NCBI GenBank assembly: GCA_946481065.1
Contig: CAMLMA010000113.1
Location: 1 to 5,759, forward strand
Direction: 5' to 3'
Length of the DNA: 5,759 nt
From: an uncultured Nitrosomonadales bacterium
GTDB taxonomy: Bacteria > Pseudomonadota > Gammaproteobacteria > Burkholderiales > Methylophilaceae
Numbering within the stretch: position 1 is the stretch's first letter; the number at the start of each line of letters is the position of its first letter. Positions 1 to 5,134 of this stretch are shown here, in pieces. The notes under the pieces were generated by a model. That model had not been told where the DNA came from. It did no database searches and saw nothing but the letters and a program-made list of their open reading frames with translations. A program made the position numbers and the translations under genes.

Positions 1-1
1 C

Positions 2-77
2 TGGAGCGGGAAACGAGTCTCGAACTCGCGACCTCAACCTTGGCAAGGTTGCGCTCTACCAACTGAGCTATTCCCGC
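2..77 (-). tRNA. tRNA-Gly (anticodon GCC), CCA encoded
   Basis: The reverse complement folds as a complete cloverleaf. The acceptor stem is GCGGGAA paired with TTCCCGC, followed by discriminator T and an encoded CCA (positions 4 to 2). The D-arm contains AGCTCAGTTGGTAGAGC. The anticodon stem-loop is CAACC-TTGCCAA-GGTTG, giving anticodon GCC, which reads GGC and GGU glycine codons. The T-arm is GCGAG-TTCGAGA-CTCGT, with one G-T pair closing the stem. It lies downstream of uvrC-pgsA on the same strand, the arrangement known from E. coli (uvrC-pgsA-glyW-cysT-leuZ); further tRNAs may follow beyond the left edge. It has its own promoter and an inferred leader of only about 8 nt. Confidence 0.97.
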
Positions 78-91
78 GTAAAGAGACGTGC

Positions 92-119
92 ATTTTAATG
101 ATTCTCGGCGGGCTGTCAA
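92..119 (-). promoter_or_regulatory. sigma70-type promoter of the tRNA-Gly gene
   Basis: On the minus strand there is a perfect -35 box TTGACA (positions 119 to 114), a 16-bp spacer, and TAAAAT (97 to 92), a five-of-six match to the -10 consensus. The predicted start is near position 85, about 8 nt before the mature tRNA 5' end. The stretch after the -10 box (GCACGTC) is GC-rich, as is usual for stable-RNA promoters under stringent control; that regulatory reading is an inference. No hairpin plus U-tract separates pgsA from this promoter, so read-through from pgsA could also contribute. Confidence 0.8.
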
Positions 120-135
120 CACCGAAACGCGCCTC

Positions 136-702
136 TTATCTAGCTTTCATGGCAGGCCATGCCGCTCTCAGGTAGTAAGCCATTGACAGCAATGTCAAAA
201 TCGCCGCGATGTCGATCAGCACCTCCCCGATAAATTTGATATCGAGGCCACCGACCGGGTCGTAATAGAGCAAAAACAGGATCGCAGCCATCTGTGCCGC
301 GGTCTTCACCTTGCCGATGAAAGCGACCGCGACGCTACCGGACTGCCCTACGCCAGCCATCCATTCACGCAGTGCGCTGATGGCGATCTCGCGACCGATG
401 ATGATGAGCGCGACCAGCGCGCCGACGCGTTCGAACTCGACCAGGACGATCAACGCGGCAGCCACCATGAGCTTGTCGGCGACCGGGTCGAGGAACGCGC
501 CGATGGCCGAAGTCTGGTTGAGCACGCGTGCCAGGTAGCCGTCCAGCCAGTCCGTCACCGCAGCCAGCGCAAACACCAGCGTCGCCGTGAGGTTGAGCCA
601 GTGCGACGCGAGGATATCCGTCGGCAGGTAGAACAACGCGACGAATACCGGGATCAGCACGATCCTTAATACCGTCAACGAGTTGGGGACGTTCCAGAAC
701 AT
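136..702 (-). CDS. pgsA: CDP-diacylglycerol--glycerol-3-phosphate 3-phosphatidyltransferase (PgsA)
   Basis: This 188-residue inner-membrane enzyme condenses CDP-diacylglycerol with sn-glycerol 3-phosphate to give phosphatidylglycerophosphate and CMP, the committed step toward phosphatidylglycerol and cardiolipin. The CDP-alcohol phosphotransferase signature DGx2ARx8Gx3Dx3D is intact: D54-G55, A58-R59, G68, D72 and D76, with D51 just before it. The N-terminus (MFWNVPNSLTVLRI) is typical of PgsA, and hydrophobic stretches suggest several membrane helices, for example about residues 8-28, 80-100 and 155-178. The length is normal for the family. The ATG follows the uvrC TAG stop with no gap. An AGGAG Shine-Dalgarno (complement of 712-716) lies inside the end of uvrC, 9 nt before the start, so translation is probably coupled to uvrC. 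The stop is TAA. Confidence 0.96.
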   Translation of the reverse strand: MFWNVPNSLTVLRIVLIPVFVALFYLPTDILASHWLNLTATLVFALAAVTDWLDGYLARVLNQTSAIGAFLDPVADKLMVAAALIVLVEFERVGALVALIIIGREIAISALREWMAGVGQSGSVAVAFIGKVKTAAQMAAILFLLYYDPVGGLDIKFIGEVLIDIAAILTLLSMAYYLRAAWPAMKAR

Positions 703-2535
703 CTAGTGCAGCTCCTGATATATTTTTTCCGCCAGCATCTGGCTGATGCCTTCCACTTGGGCGAGTTCGTCGACGCTCGCGTTCTTCACACCCTCAAGCC
801 CGCCGAAACGGGTGAGCAGTCGCTGCCTGCGCTTGGCGCCGATGCCACCGATATCTTCCAGCGATGAATGCATGCGCGCCTTGCCACGACGGGCACGGTG
901 CCCAGTGATGGCGAAGCGATGCGCTTCGTCACGGATCTGCTGCAACAGGTGCAGGCCCGCGTGGTCCTTCTTTAGGCTGACGGGCGTCTCACGGTCAGGG
1001 AAGAACAATTGCTCCAGGCCCGGCTTACGCTCCTCGCCCTTGGCGATGCCTACCAGCAGGATATCAGGTAAGCCGACCTCCTGCATGACATCGACCGCGA
1101 CGCCGAGCTGGCCCTTGCCGCCGTCGATGAAGATCAGGTCCGGCACTTTGACAGCCTCGCCCGCCGCCACGCCGGCTGCGATCTTGGTATAACGACGGGT
1201 CAGCGCATCGCGCATGGCAGCATAGTCATCGCCTGGCGTAATGCCGGTGATGTTGTAGCGCCGATACTCCGCGTTCTGCATCGCGCCCTTGTCGAACACC
1301 ACGCACGACGCCACGGTGGCTTCACCCATGGTATGGCTGATGTCGAAGCATTCGATGCGCTCGGTGGATTCCGGGATATCCAGCGCTTCCCGCAAGGCGG
1401 CCAGCCGCGCCTCCTGGTTCGCCGCCTGTGCCGCCCGCTGCTGGAGCGCCAGCTCGGCGTTGGTCTGCGCCATCTTCATCCAGACACGTTTATCGCCTAC
1501 CGGATTGGTGTTGATGCGGATCTTGCGGTTGGCCTGCTCGCTGAACACAGCTTCCAGATCCGCGGTTTCCAGCGGCACGCCGACGATGATCAGCGGCGGG
1601 ATGGCCTGCCCGGCATAATGTTGCGCCAGGAAAGCCTCGACGGTCATCGTCGCGTCGCAGTCCTCGGTATTGCGCGGGAAGAAACTCTTGTCGCCCAGAT
1701 GCCGTCCGCCACGGATCATGACCAGGTTGATGCAGTAATGACCCGCCTGCTCGGTACAGGCGATGACATCGGCATCGCTGACATTGAAATCGCTGACGAA
1801 CTGCTTGGCCTGCACCTGGCGCAAGCTCTGCATGCGGTCGCGATACACGGCGGCGCGCTCGTATTCCTGGGCCCGGGCGGCATCCGTCATCTTGGCTTCA
1901 AGCGCGTCCATCACCTGCTGCTCCTTGCCCTGCAGGAACATCGCCGCATGGCTGACATCGCGTGCGTATTCCTCTGGCGAGATAAAGCCGACGCAGGGTG
2001 CCGTGCAGCGCTCGATCTGGTAGAGCAGGCAAGGCCGCGAGCGGTTGGCGAATACGGTGTTCTCACAGGTACGCAGCAGAAAGACCTTCTGCAGCAACTG
2101 GATGCTCTCGCGCACTGCCACCGCATTCGGGAACGGCCCGAAGTAATCGTTGCCCTTGCGCTGGGTGCCGCGATGAAAAGCCAGCCGGGGGAAATCATCG
2201 CCGGTCAGCGCGATATAAGGATAGGATTTGTCATCGCGAAACAAGACGTTGTAGCGCGGCATCAAGCCCTTGATCAGGTTGCTCTCGAGCAGCAGGGCTT
2301 CGGCTTCGGAGCGCGTGACAGTGGTCTCGATGCGCGCGATGTTGGATACCATCATGCGCGTGCGCGGCGACGGCAGGTTCTTGACGAAATAGGATGAGAC
2401 CCGCTTCTTCAGATCCTTGGCCTTGCCGACATAGATCACCTCATCCTGCGCGTTGATCATGCGGTATACGCCGGGCAGGCCCGGCAGGTTCTTCAGGATC
2501 GGCTTGGGGTCGAATACGGGATTTTCGTCAGGCAT
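703..2535 (-). CDS. uvrC: UvrABC excinuclease subunit C (UvrC)
   Basis: UvrC makes the two incisions around a bulky lesion in nucleotide excision repair after UvrA/UvrB have located it. All 610 residues show full-length architecture. The N-terminal GIY-YIG nuclease for the 3' cut spans about 18-96 (G22-V-Y24, Y35-V-G37, K38, R45, probable metal ligand E84, N96). Cysteines C157, C169, C177 and C181 have the same spacing as those reported to hold a 4Fe-4S cluster in E. coli UvrC. A UVR motif that contacts UvrB lies at about 204-239. The RNase H-like 5' nuclease includes D398, D437, D471 and H539, matching the E. coli catalytic set by motif. A helix-hairpin-helix DNA-binding region covers about 560-610. 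The gene sits 30 nt after the tautomerase gene and directly abuts pgsA. No strong Shine-Dalgarno precedes the ATG, so coupling to the upstream gene or weak initiation is possible. Confidence 0.98.
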   Translation of the reverse strand: MPDENPVFDPKPILKNLPGLPGVYRMINAQDEVIYVGKAKDLKKRVSSYFVKNLPSPRTRMMVSNIARIETTVTRSEAEALLLESNLIKGLMPRYNVLFRDDKSYPYIALTGDDFPRLAFHRGTQRKGNDYFGPFPNAVAVRESIQLLQKVFLLRTCENTVFANRSRPCLLYQIERCTAPCVGFISPEEYARDVSHAAMFLQGKEQQVMDALEAKMTDAARAQEYERAAVYRDRMQSLRQVQAKQFVSDFNVSDADVIACTEQAGHYCINLVMIRGGRHLGDKSFFPRNTEDCDATMTVEAFLAQHYAGQAIPPLIIVGVPLETADLEAVFSEQANRKIRINTNPVGDKRVWMKMAQTNAELALQQRAAQAANQEARLAALREALDIPESTERIECFDISHTMGEATVASCVVFDKGAMQNAEYRRYNITGITPGDDYAAMRDALTRRYTKIAAGVAAGEAVKVPDLIFIDGGKGQLGVAVDVMQEVGLPDILLVGIAKGEERKPGLEQLFFPDRETPVSLKKDHAGLHLLQQIRDEAHRFAITGHRARRGKARMHSSLEDIGGIGAKRRQRLLTRFGGLEGVKNASVDELAQVEGISQMLAEKIYQELH

Positions 2536-2558
2536 GGCAAGGCTTCAACGGGATGGGC

Positions 2559-2574
2559 GACCAGCTCACTGGTC
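2559..2574 (-). repeat. 6-bp hairpin enclosing the tautomerase stop codon
   Basis: On the minus strand GACCAG-TGAG-CTGGTC forms a perfect 6-bp stem with a 4-nt loop that contains the TGA stop of the tautomerase gene. It lies 23 nt upstream of the uvrC start. No run of T follows, so it is not an intrinsic terminator. It could influence translation or mRNA processing between the two genes, or be a chance palindrome. Confidence 0.35.
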
Positions 2575-2748
2575 CAGCAGATCTCCTGCCACGGCCCAGT
2601 TCTCCTCGGCCACCTCATCGAACACGATATAGGTATAGGACTTGGGCTTGTGCGCGATGCGCTCCATGGTGTCGGTGATCTCCTTGGCGATCTTGTCCTT
2701 TTGTTCACGCGTCAGGGAACCGGCAAGCTTGACATTGATATAAGGCAT
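2566..2748 (-). CDS. 4-oxalocrotonate tautomerase-like small protein
   Basis: This 60-residue protein belongs to the tautomerase superfamily, whose members use an N-terminal proline, exposed by removal of Met, as catalytic base in keto-enol tautomerisation; the small ones form hexamers. P2 is present, followed by the usual beta-strand (PYINVKLAG), a helix carrying REQKDKIAKEITD, and the second strand YTYIVFDEV. Without Met the length and landmarks align to classical 4-oxalocrotonate tautomerase without gaps: E14-Q15-K16 coincide, and W50 replaces F50. The two catalytic arginines R11 and R39 are L11 and Y39 here, so the classical substrate is doubtful and the true reaction is unknown. No aromatic-degradation genes are nearby. 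The ATG abuts the TGA of the glycosylase gene (TGAATG) and has a strong Shine-Dalgarno (GAGGAG) 7 nt upstream that lies within that gene. Family assignment is firm; function is not. Confidence 0.87.
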   Translation of the reverse strand: MPYINVKLAGSLTREQKDKIAKEITDTMERIAHKPKSYTYIVFDEVAEENWAVAGDLLDQ

Positions 2749-3405
2749 TCACGTTCTCCTCAGTTCGGTGTCGATCGACTCGAAAACCTGATGGAACATG
2801 GGTTCCGTCAGGCGCCTGGTCTGCGTATTGTAGCGGCTGCAGTGGTAGCTATCATAGAGCACCATGCCGCTGGGCAAAGCATGGCGCGCGGCATGGCCGA
2901 ACTTGTAGGCGCCGACCTTCAGCCCTAGCGCCTTCAATACCGCCTGGTGCGCGATATTACCCAGCGCCAGAACCACTGTGGCGGACGGCAACGCTGCCAG
3001 TTCGGCGGCAAGGTAACGGTTACAGGTATTGATCTCGCCACCGGTCGGCTTGTTCTCCGGCGGCAGGCATTTGACCGCGTTGCTGATGCGACAACCGCTC
3101 AGCACCAGGCCATCGTCGGCAGAAACCGACTGCGGGCGGCTGGCATAGCCGAATTTGTGCAACGTCTCATAGAGCAGCACCCCGGCATAGTCGCCGGTGA
3201 AAGGCCGGCCGGTGCGATTGGCGCCATGCATGCCCGGCGCCAGGCCGACGATCAGCAACCTTGGATGCGCGTCACCGAACGGCGGCACCGGTCTTGCGTA
3301 ATAGTCTGGATGGCTGGATCGGACACCGTCGAGAAAGCTCGCGAGCCGATCGCATCGTCGGCATTGGCTATCGAAGATAGGCGTCATGGTGTGGGCGGTA
3401 TCCAT
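2749..3405 (-). CDS. uracil-DNA glycosylase, family 5 (UdgB-type), Fe-S
   Basis: It removes uracil, and in this family often other deaminated bases, from DNA to start base-excision repair. The call rests on motif A GLAPGMHGANRTGRPFTGD (residues 54-72), which has Ala where families 1 and 4 carry a polar catalytic residue, and on motif B SYHCSRYNTQT (H188), both of family 5 pattern. C15, C18, C113 and C128 fit the four ligands of the 4Fe-4S cluster of family 4/5 enzymes. The mid-region KCLPPENKPT (about 112-121) is also typical. From the ATG at 3405 the protein has 218 residues. That start is preferred because GGGAGG lies 6 nt upstream. A GTG at 3423 would add six residues but overlaps the exporter stop and puts the Shine-Dalgarno inside the gene. 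The gene follows the exporter by 14 nt and touches the tautomerase gene. Confidence 0.92.
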   Translation of the reverse strand: MDTAHTMTPIFDSQCRRCDRLASFLDGVRSSHPDYYARPVPPFGDAHPRLLIVGLAPGMHGANRTGRPFTGDYAGVLLYETLHKFGYASRPQSVSADDGLVLSGCRISNAVKCLPPENKPTGGEINTCNRYLAAELAALPSATVVLALGNIAHQAVLKALGLKVGAYKFGHAARHALPSGMVLYDSYHCSRYNTQTRRLTEPMFHQVFESIDTELRRT

Positions 3406-3411
3406 CGCTGA

Positions 3412-3417
3412 CCTCCC
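3412..3417 (-). promoter_or_regulatory. ribosome binding site that decides the glycosylase start
   Basis: The minus strand reads GGGAGG, then a 6-nt spacer TCAGCG, then ATG (3405 to 3403). This is a near-ideal Shine-Dalgarno. It supports initiation at the ATG rather than at the in-frame GTG at 3423, which overlaps the upstream TGA as GTGA, or at the later ATG at 3387, which has no such site. Confidence 0.8.
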
Positions 3418-3419
3418 GC

Positions 3420-4361
3420 TCACGAAGAATGCGTATGCGGCTGGATGAGCCAGCAGGCGACTTCACCGTTGCTGAGCGCCGACACGGTCTCGGGCTGCAA
3501 GGTGACGTGGTCGATGTCGAACTCCGCCTGCAACACCGTGCGGCAGGCGGTCAATACCTCATGCCAGGCGTTGATGTCTTCCAGTACCACATGTGCCGAA
3601 AGCGCCGTGACTTCCGACGACAAGGCCCAGACATGGACGCTGTGGATCTCGTGCACCTTGGGGATGGCAGCCAGACGGGCGGTGACCTGGTCGATCTCGA
3701 TATGGTGCGGCACCCCTTCCATCAGCACATGTAGCACTTCGCGCAGCAGCCGCACGGTCGAGACCAGGATCAGGGCGGAGATGAACAGCGACAGGATGGG
3801 GTCGATCGGCGTCCAACCGGTGAAATAAATGATGCCGCCGGCCACCAGCGCTGCCACCGAGCCAAGCAGGTCACCCAGCACATGCAGCAGTGCGGCCCGA
3901 TGGTTGAGATTGCCTTGGTGCCGATGCAACCGCAGGGCGACGATGACATTGACGACCAGCCCCAGCGCCGCGATCACCATCACTTCCAGCCCACGCACCG
4001 GTTCCGGATGCTGCAGGCGCGCCAGCGCCTCATATACGATCCCACCAACGACCAGCAGCATGAGCAGGCCGTTGGCCAGGGCCACGATGACTTCTGCGCG
4101 CAGCAAGCCATAACTATGGCGCTGCGAAGCCGGTTTGGCTGCGATCCAGGCGCCGAGCCATGCCAGGCCGAGTGCCGCGGCGTCCGAGAACATGTGTCCG
4201 GCGTCGCCCAGCAATGCCAGCGAGCCGGTATACCAGCCGCCAAAAGCTTCGATGAAAGCGAACCCCAGGACAAGGATCAGTGGCCAGAGCAACACGTGGT
4301 CGTCATGCGTGTGCCGGTGAGTATGCGTATGTGAATGCGGATGTGAATGATCGTGTGCCAT
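3420..4361 (-). CDS. cation diffusion facilitator, zinc-type exporter (ZitB/CzcD-like)
   Basis: This inner-membrane antiporter exports Zn2+, possibly also Co2+ or Cd2+, in exchange for protons. Its 313 residues have the standard layout. A histidine-rich cytosolic N-terminus (about 12 His within the first 22 residues) is followed by six predicted membrane helices at about 24-44, 48-73, 89-113, 124-146, 156-182 and 185-205, then a cytosolic metal-binding domain at about 206-292. The transport site is visible as H56-x3-D60 in helix 2 (GDAGHMFSD) and H160-x3-D164 in helix 5 (HVLGDLLGS). This HD-HD arrangement is the one linked to zinc preference. H240 and H243 (IHSVHVW) lie in the C-terminal domain. 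It is the first gene of the minus-strand operon. The ATG has only a weak upstream ribosome site, and an in-frame TAG five codons before it excludes a longer protein. Metal specificity is inferred from motifs. Confidence 0.95.
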   Translation of the reverse strand: MAHDHSHPHSHTHTHRHTHDDHVLLWPLILVLGFAFIEAFGGWYTGSLALLGDAGHMFSDAAALGLAWLGAWIAAKPASQRHSYGLLRAEVIVALANGLLMLLVVGGIVYEALARLQHPEPVRGLEVMVIAALGLVVNVIVALRLHRHQGNLNHRAALLHVLGDLLGSVAALVAGGIIYFTGWTPIDPILSLFISALILVSTVRLLREVLHVLMEGVPHHIEIDQVTARLAAIPKVHEIHSVHVWALSSEVTALSAHVVLEDINAWHEVLTACRTVLQAEFDIDHVTLQPETVSALSNGEVACWLIQPHTHSS

Positions 4362-4411
4362 AAGCCCGTCATGCTAACAGGCCGACCGCCGCCCGCACAA
4401 ACTAAACCGGA

Positions 4412-4428
4412 GCGCTGCCGGGCAGCGC
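4412..4428. repeat. perfect 8-bp inverted repeat in the divergent control region
   Basis: GCGCTGCC-G-GGCAGCGC is a perfect palindrome with 8-bp arms and a single central base. It lies 51 bp before the exporter start. It may be a hairpin in the leader of the exporter operon mRNA or a protein-binding operator. No T-run follows on either strand, so it is not a typical intrinsic terminator. Confidence 0.5.
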
Positions 4429-4442
4429 GGCACGGCGAATCC

Positions 4443-4469
4443 GCATGGCCAATATATGGGTAGCCATGC
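4443..4469. repeat. 7-bp inverted repeat around an AT-rich core, candidate operator
   Basis: GCATGGC (4443-4449) and its exact complement GCCATGC (4463-4469) are separated by 13 bp containing AATATATG. Each arm is also followed by CCAAT (4449-4453 and 4469-4473), which gives an overlapping direct repeat spaced 20 bp, about two helical turns. The core overlaps the best minus-strand -10 candidate, so a repressor or activator bound here could control the exporter operon. No known regulator consensus was recognised. Confidence 0.4.
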
Positions 4470-4480
4470 CAATTAGCGAA
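4451..4480 (-). promoter_or_regulatory. possible promoter of the exporter-udg-tautomerase-uvrC-pgsA operon
   Basis: On the minus strand TATATT (4456 to 4451) matches five of six -10 bases. The only -35 candidate at reasonable distance is TTCGCT (4480 to 4475), 18 bp upstream, which matches just three of six. A poor -35 box would fit a promoter that needs an activator, but the assignment is weak. It would give a leader of roughly 85 nt that includes the palindrome at 4412-4428. Confidence 0.3.
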
Positions 4481-4508
4481 CCCGACGGCGATTCTGCTGA
4501 CCAATCCT

Positions 4509-4536
4509 TTGAAGCAGTCACGCACAACCTTATAAT
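4509..4536 (+). promoter_or_regulatory. sigma70-type promoter of sodC
   Basis: A perfect -10 box TATAAT (4531-4536) lies 16 bp downstream of TTGAAG (4509-4514), which matches four of six -35 bases. Transcription would start near 4543, giving a leader of about 23 nt. The leader carries AAGGAG (4554-4559), 6 nt before the sodC ATG. No recognisable Fur, Zur or OxyR box was seen by eye. Confidence 0.75.
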
Positions 4537-4565
4537 GTCCTACATACGAGAAGAAGGAGCGAACG

Positions 4566-5093
4566 ATGCGTAGCAGTCAAATGGCCTTGGCCCTGGTGCT
4601 CTTGGGCTCCGTCCCCGCGATGGCAGAAGATAAGATCGTCGTCATGAACGCGATCAGCGAGGAAGGGATCGGCAAGATCATCGGCACCGTCAAACTCAGC
4701 GATTCCGAGAAAGGACTGCTGGTCGATCCTGACCTGGGGGAACTGACGCCGGGGCTGCATGGCCTCCATATCCACGAGAAACCCAGTTGCGGCGTTGGCG
4801 ACAAGGACGGTAAGAAGGTCGCCGGACTCGGCGCCGGCGGTCATTTCGATCCGGACAAAAGCGACCACCATGCCGGCCCGGAAGGCGATGGCCACCATGG
4901 CGACCTGCCAGCACTGGAAGTCGCTGAAGACGGCAGTGCGACACGCATCCTGCTCGCGCCGCGCCTCAAGCTCGAAGATATCAAGGGCCGTTCACTGATG
5001 ATCCACGAGGGTGGCGATAACTACAGTGACACGCCCAAACCGCTGGGCGGTGGCGGCGCTCGTGTCGCCTGCGGCATCATCGACCAAGACTAA
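4566..5093 (+). CDS. sodC: periplasmic Cu/Zn superoxide dismutase (SodC)
   Basis: It converts superoxide to oxygen and hydrogen peroxide in the periplasm. The 175-residue precursor begins with a signal peptide (R2, hydrophobic 6-17, cleavage after AMA at residue 20). All metal ligands are visible. Copper is bound by H68, H70 (GLHIH), bridging H93 (GGHFDP) and H147 ([11 protein letters not shown]); zinc by H93, H102 (HAGP), H110 and D113 (GHHGDLP). C75 and C169 would form the conserved disulfide, and R166 (GGARVACG) is the active-site arginine that guides superoxide. No lipobox cysteine is present, so the product should be soluble. The start is supported by AAGGAG 6 nt upstream and by a strong promoter. 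It is divergent from the metal-exporter operon and 41 nt ahead of rlmJ with no terminator seen between, so the two may be co-transcribed. Confidence 0.96.
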   Translation: MRSSQMALALVLLGSVPAMAEDKIVVMNAISEEGIGKIIGTVKLSDSEKGLLVDPDLGELTPGLHGLHIHEKPSCGVGDKDGKKVAGLGAGGHFDPDKSDHHAGPEGDGHHGDLPALEVAEDGSATRILLAPRLKLEDIKGRSLMIHEGGDNYSDTPKPLGGGGARVACGIIDQD

Positions 5094-5134
5094 CACCACC
5101 ACCTCTCTATCACCTGCCGGGGACTCATAAGCGG

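Noticed and set aside
78..135. An intrinsic terminator between pgsA and the tRNA
   Set aside because: No stable hairpin followed by a U-tract was found on the minus strand; the region is better explained by the tRNA promoter.
1333..2397. A 354-codon open frame on the plus strand opposite uvrC
   Set aside because: It lies in the codon-aligned antisense frame of a full-length uvrC with all catalytic motifs. It stays open because uvrC avoids TTA, CTA and TCA codons there. Its translation shows no recognisable domain and no clear ribosome site was seen.
2493..2708. A 71-codon minus-strand frame overlapping the tautomerase and uvrC start
   Set aside because: It is a different frame of the same strand, rich in Arg, Ser and Pro as expected of an out-of-frame reading; the tautomerase frame has P2 and family motifs.
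2947..3411. A 154-codon plus-strand frame opposite the uracil-DNA glycosylase
   Set aside because: The minus-strand glycosylase has intact motifs A and B and four cluster cysteines; the plus-strand frame is its shadow.
4530..4898. A 122-codon minus-strand frame across the sodC promoter and 5' half
   Set aside because: It covers the TATAAT box and ribosome site of sodC and is antisense to the signal peptide and metal-ligand region; it has no recognisable family.
5094..5134. A terminator or promoter between sodC and rlmJ
   Set aside because: The 41-nt gap shows no hairpin and no convincing -35/-10 pair, so nothing is called.
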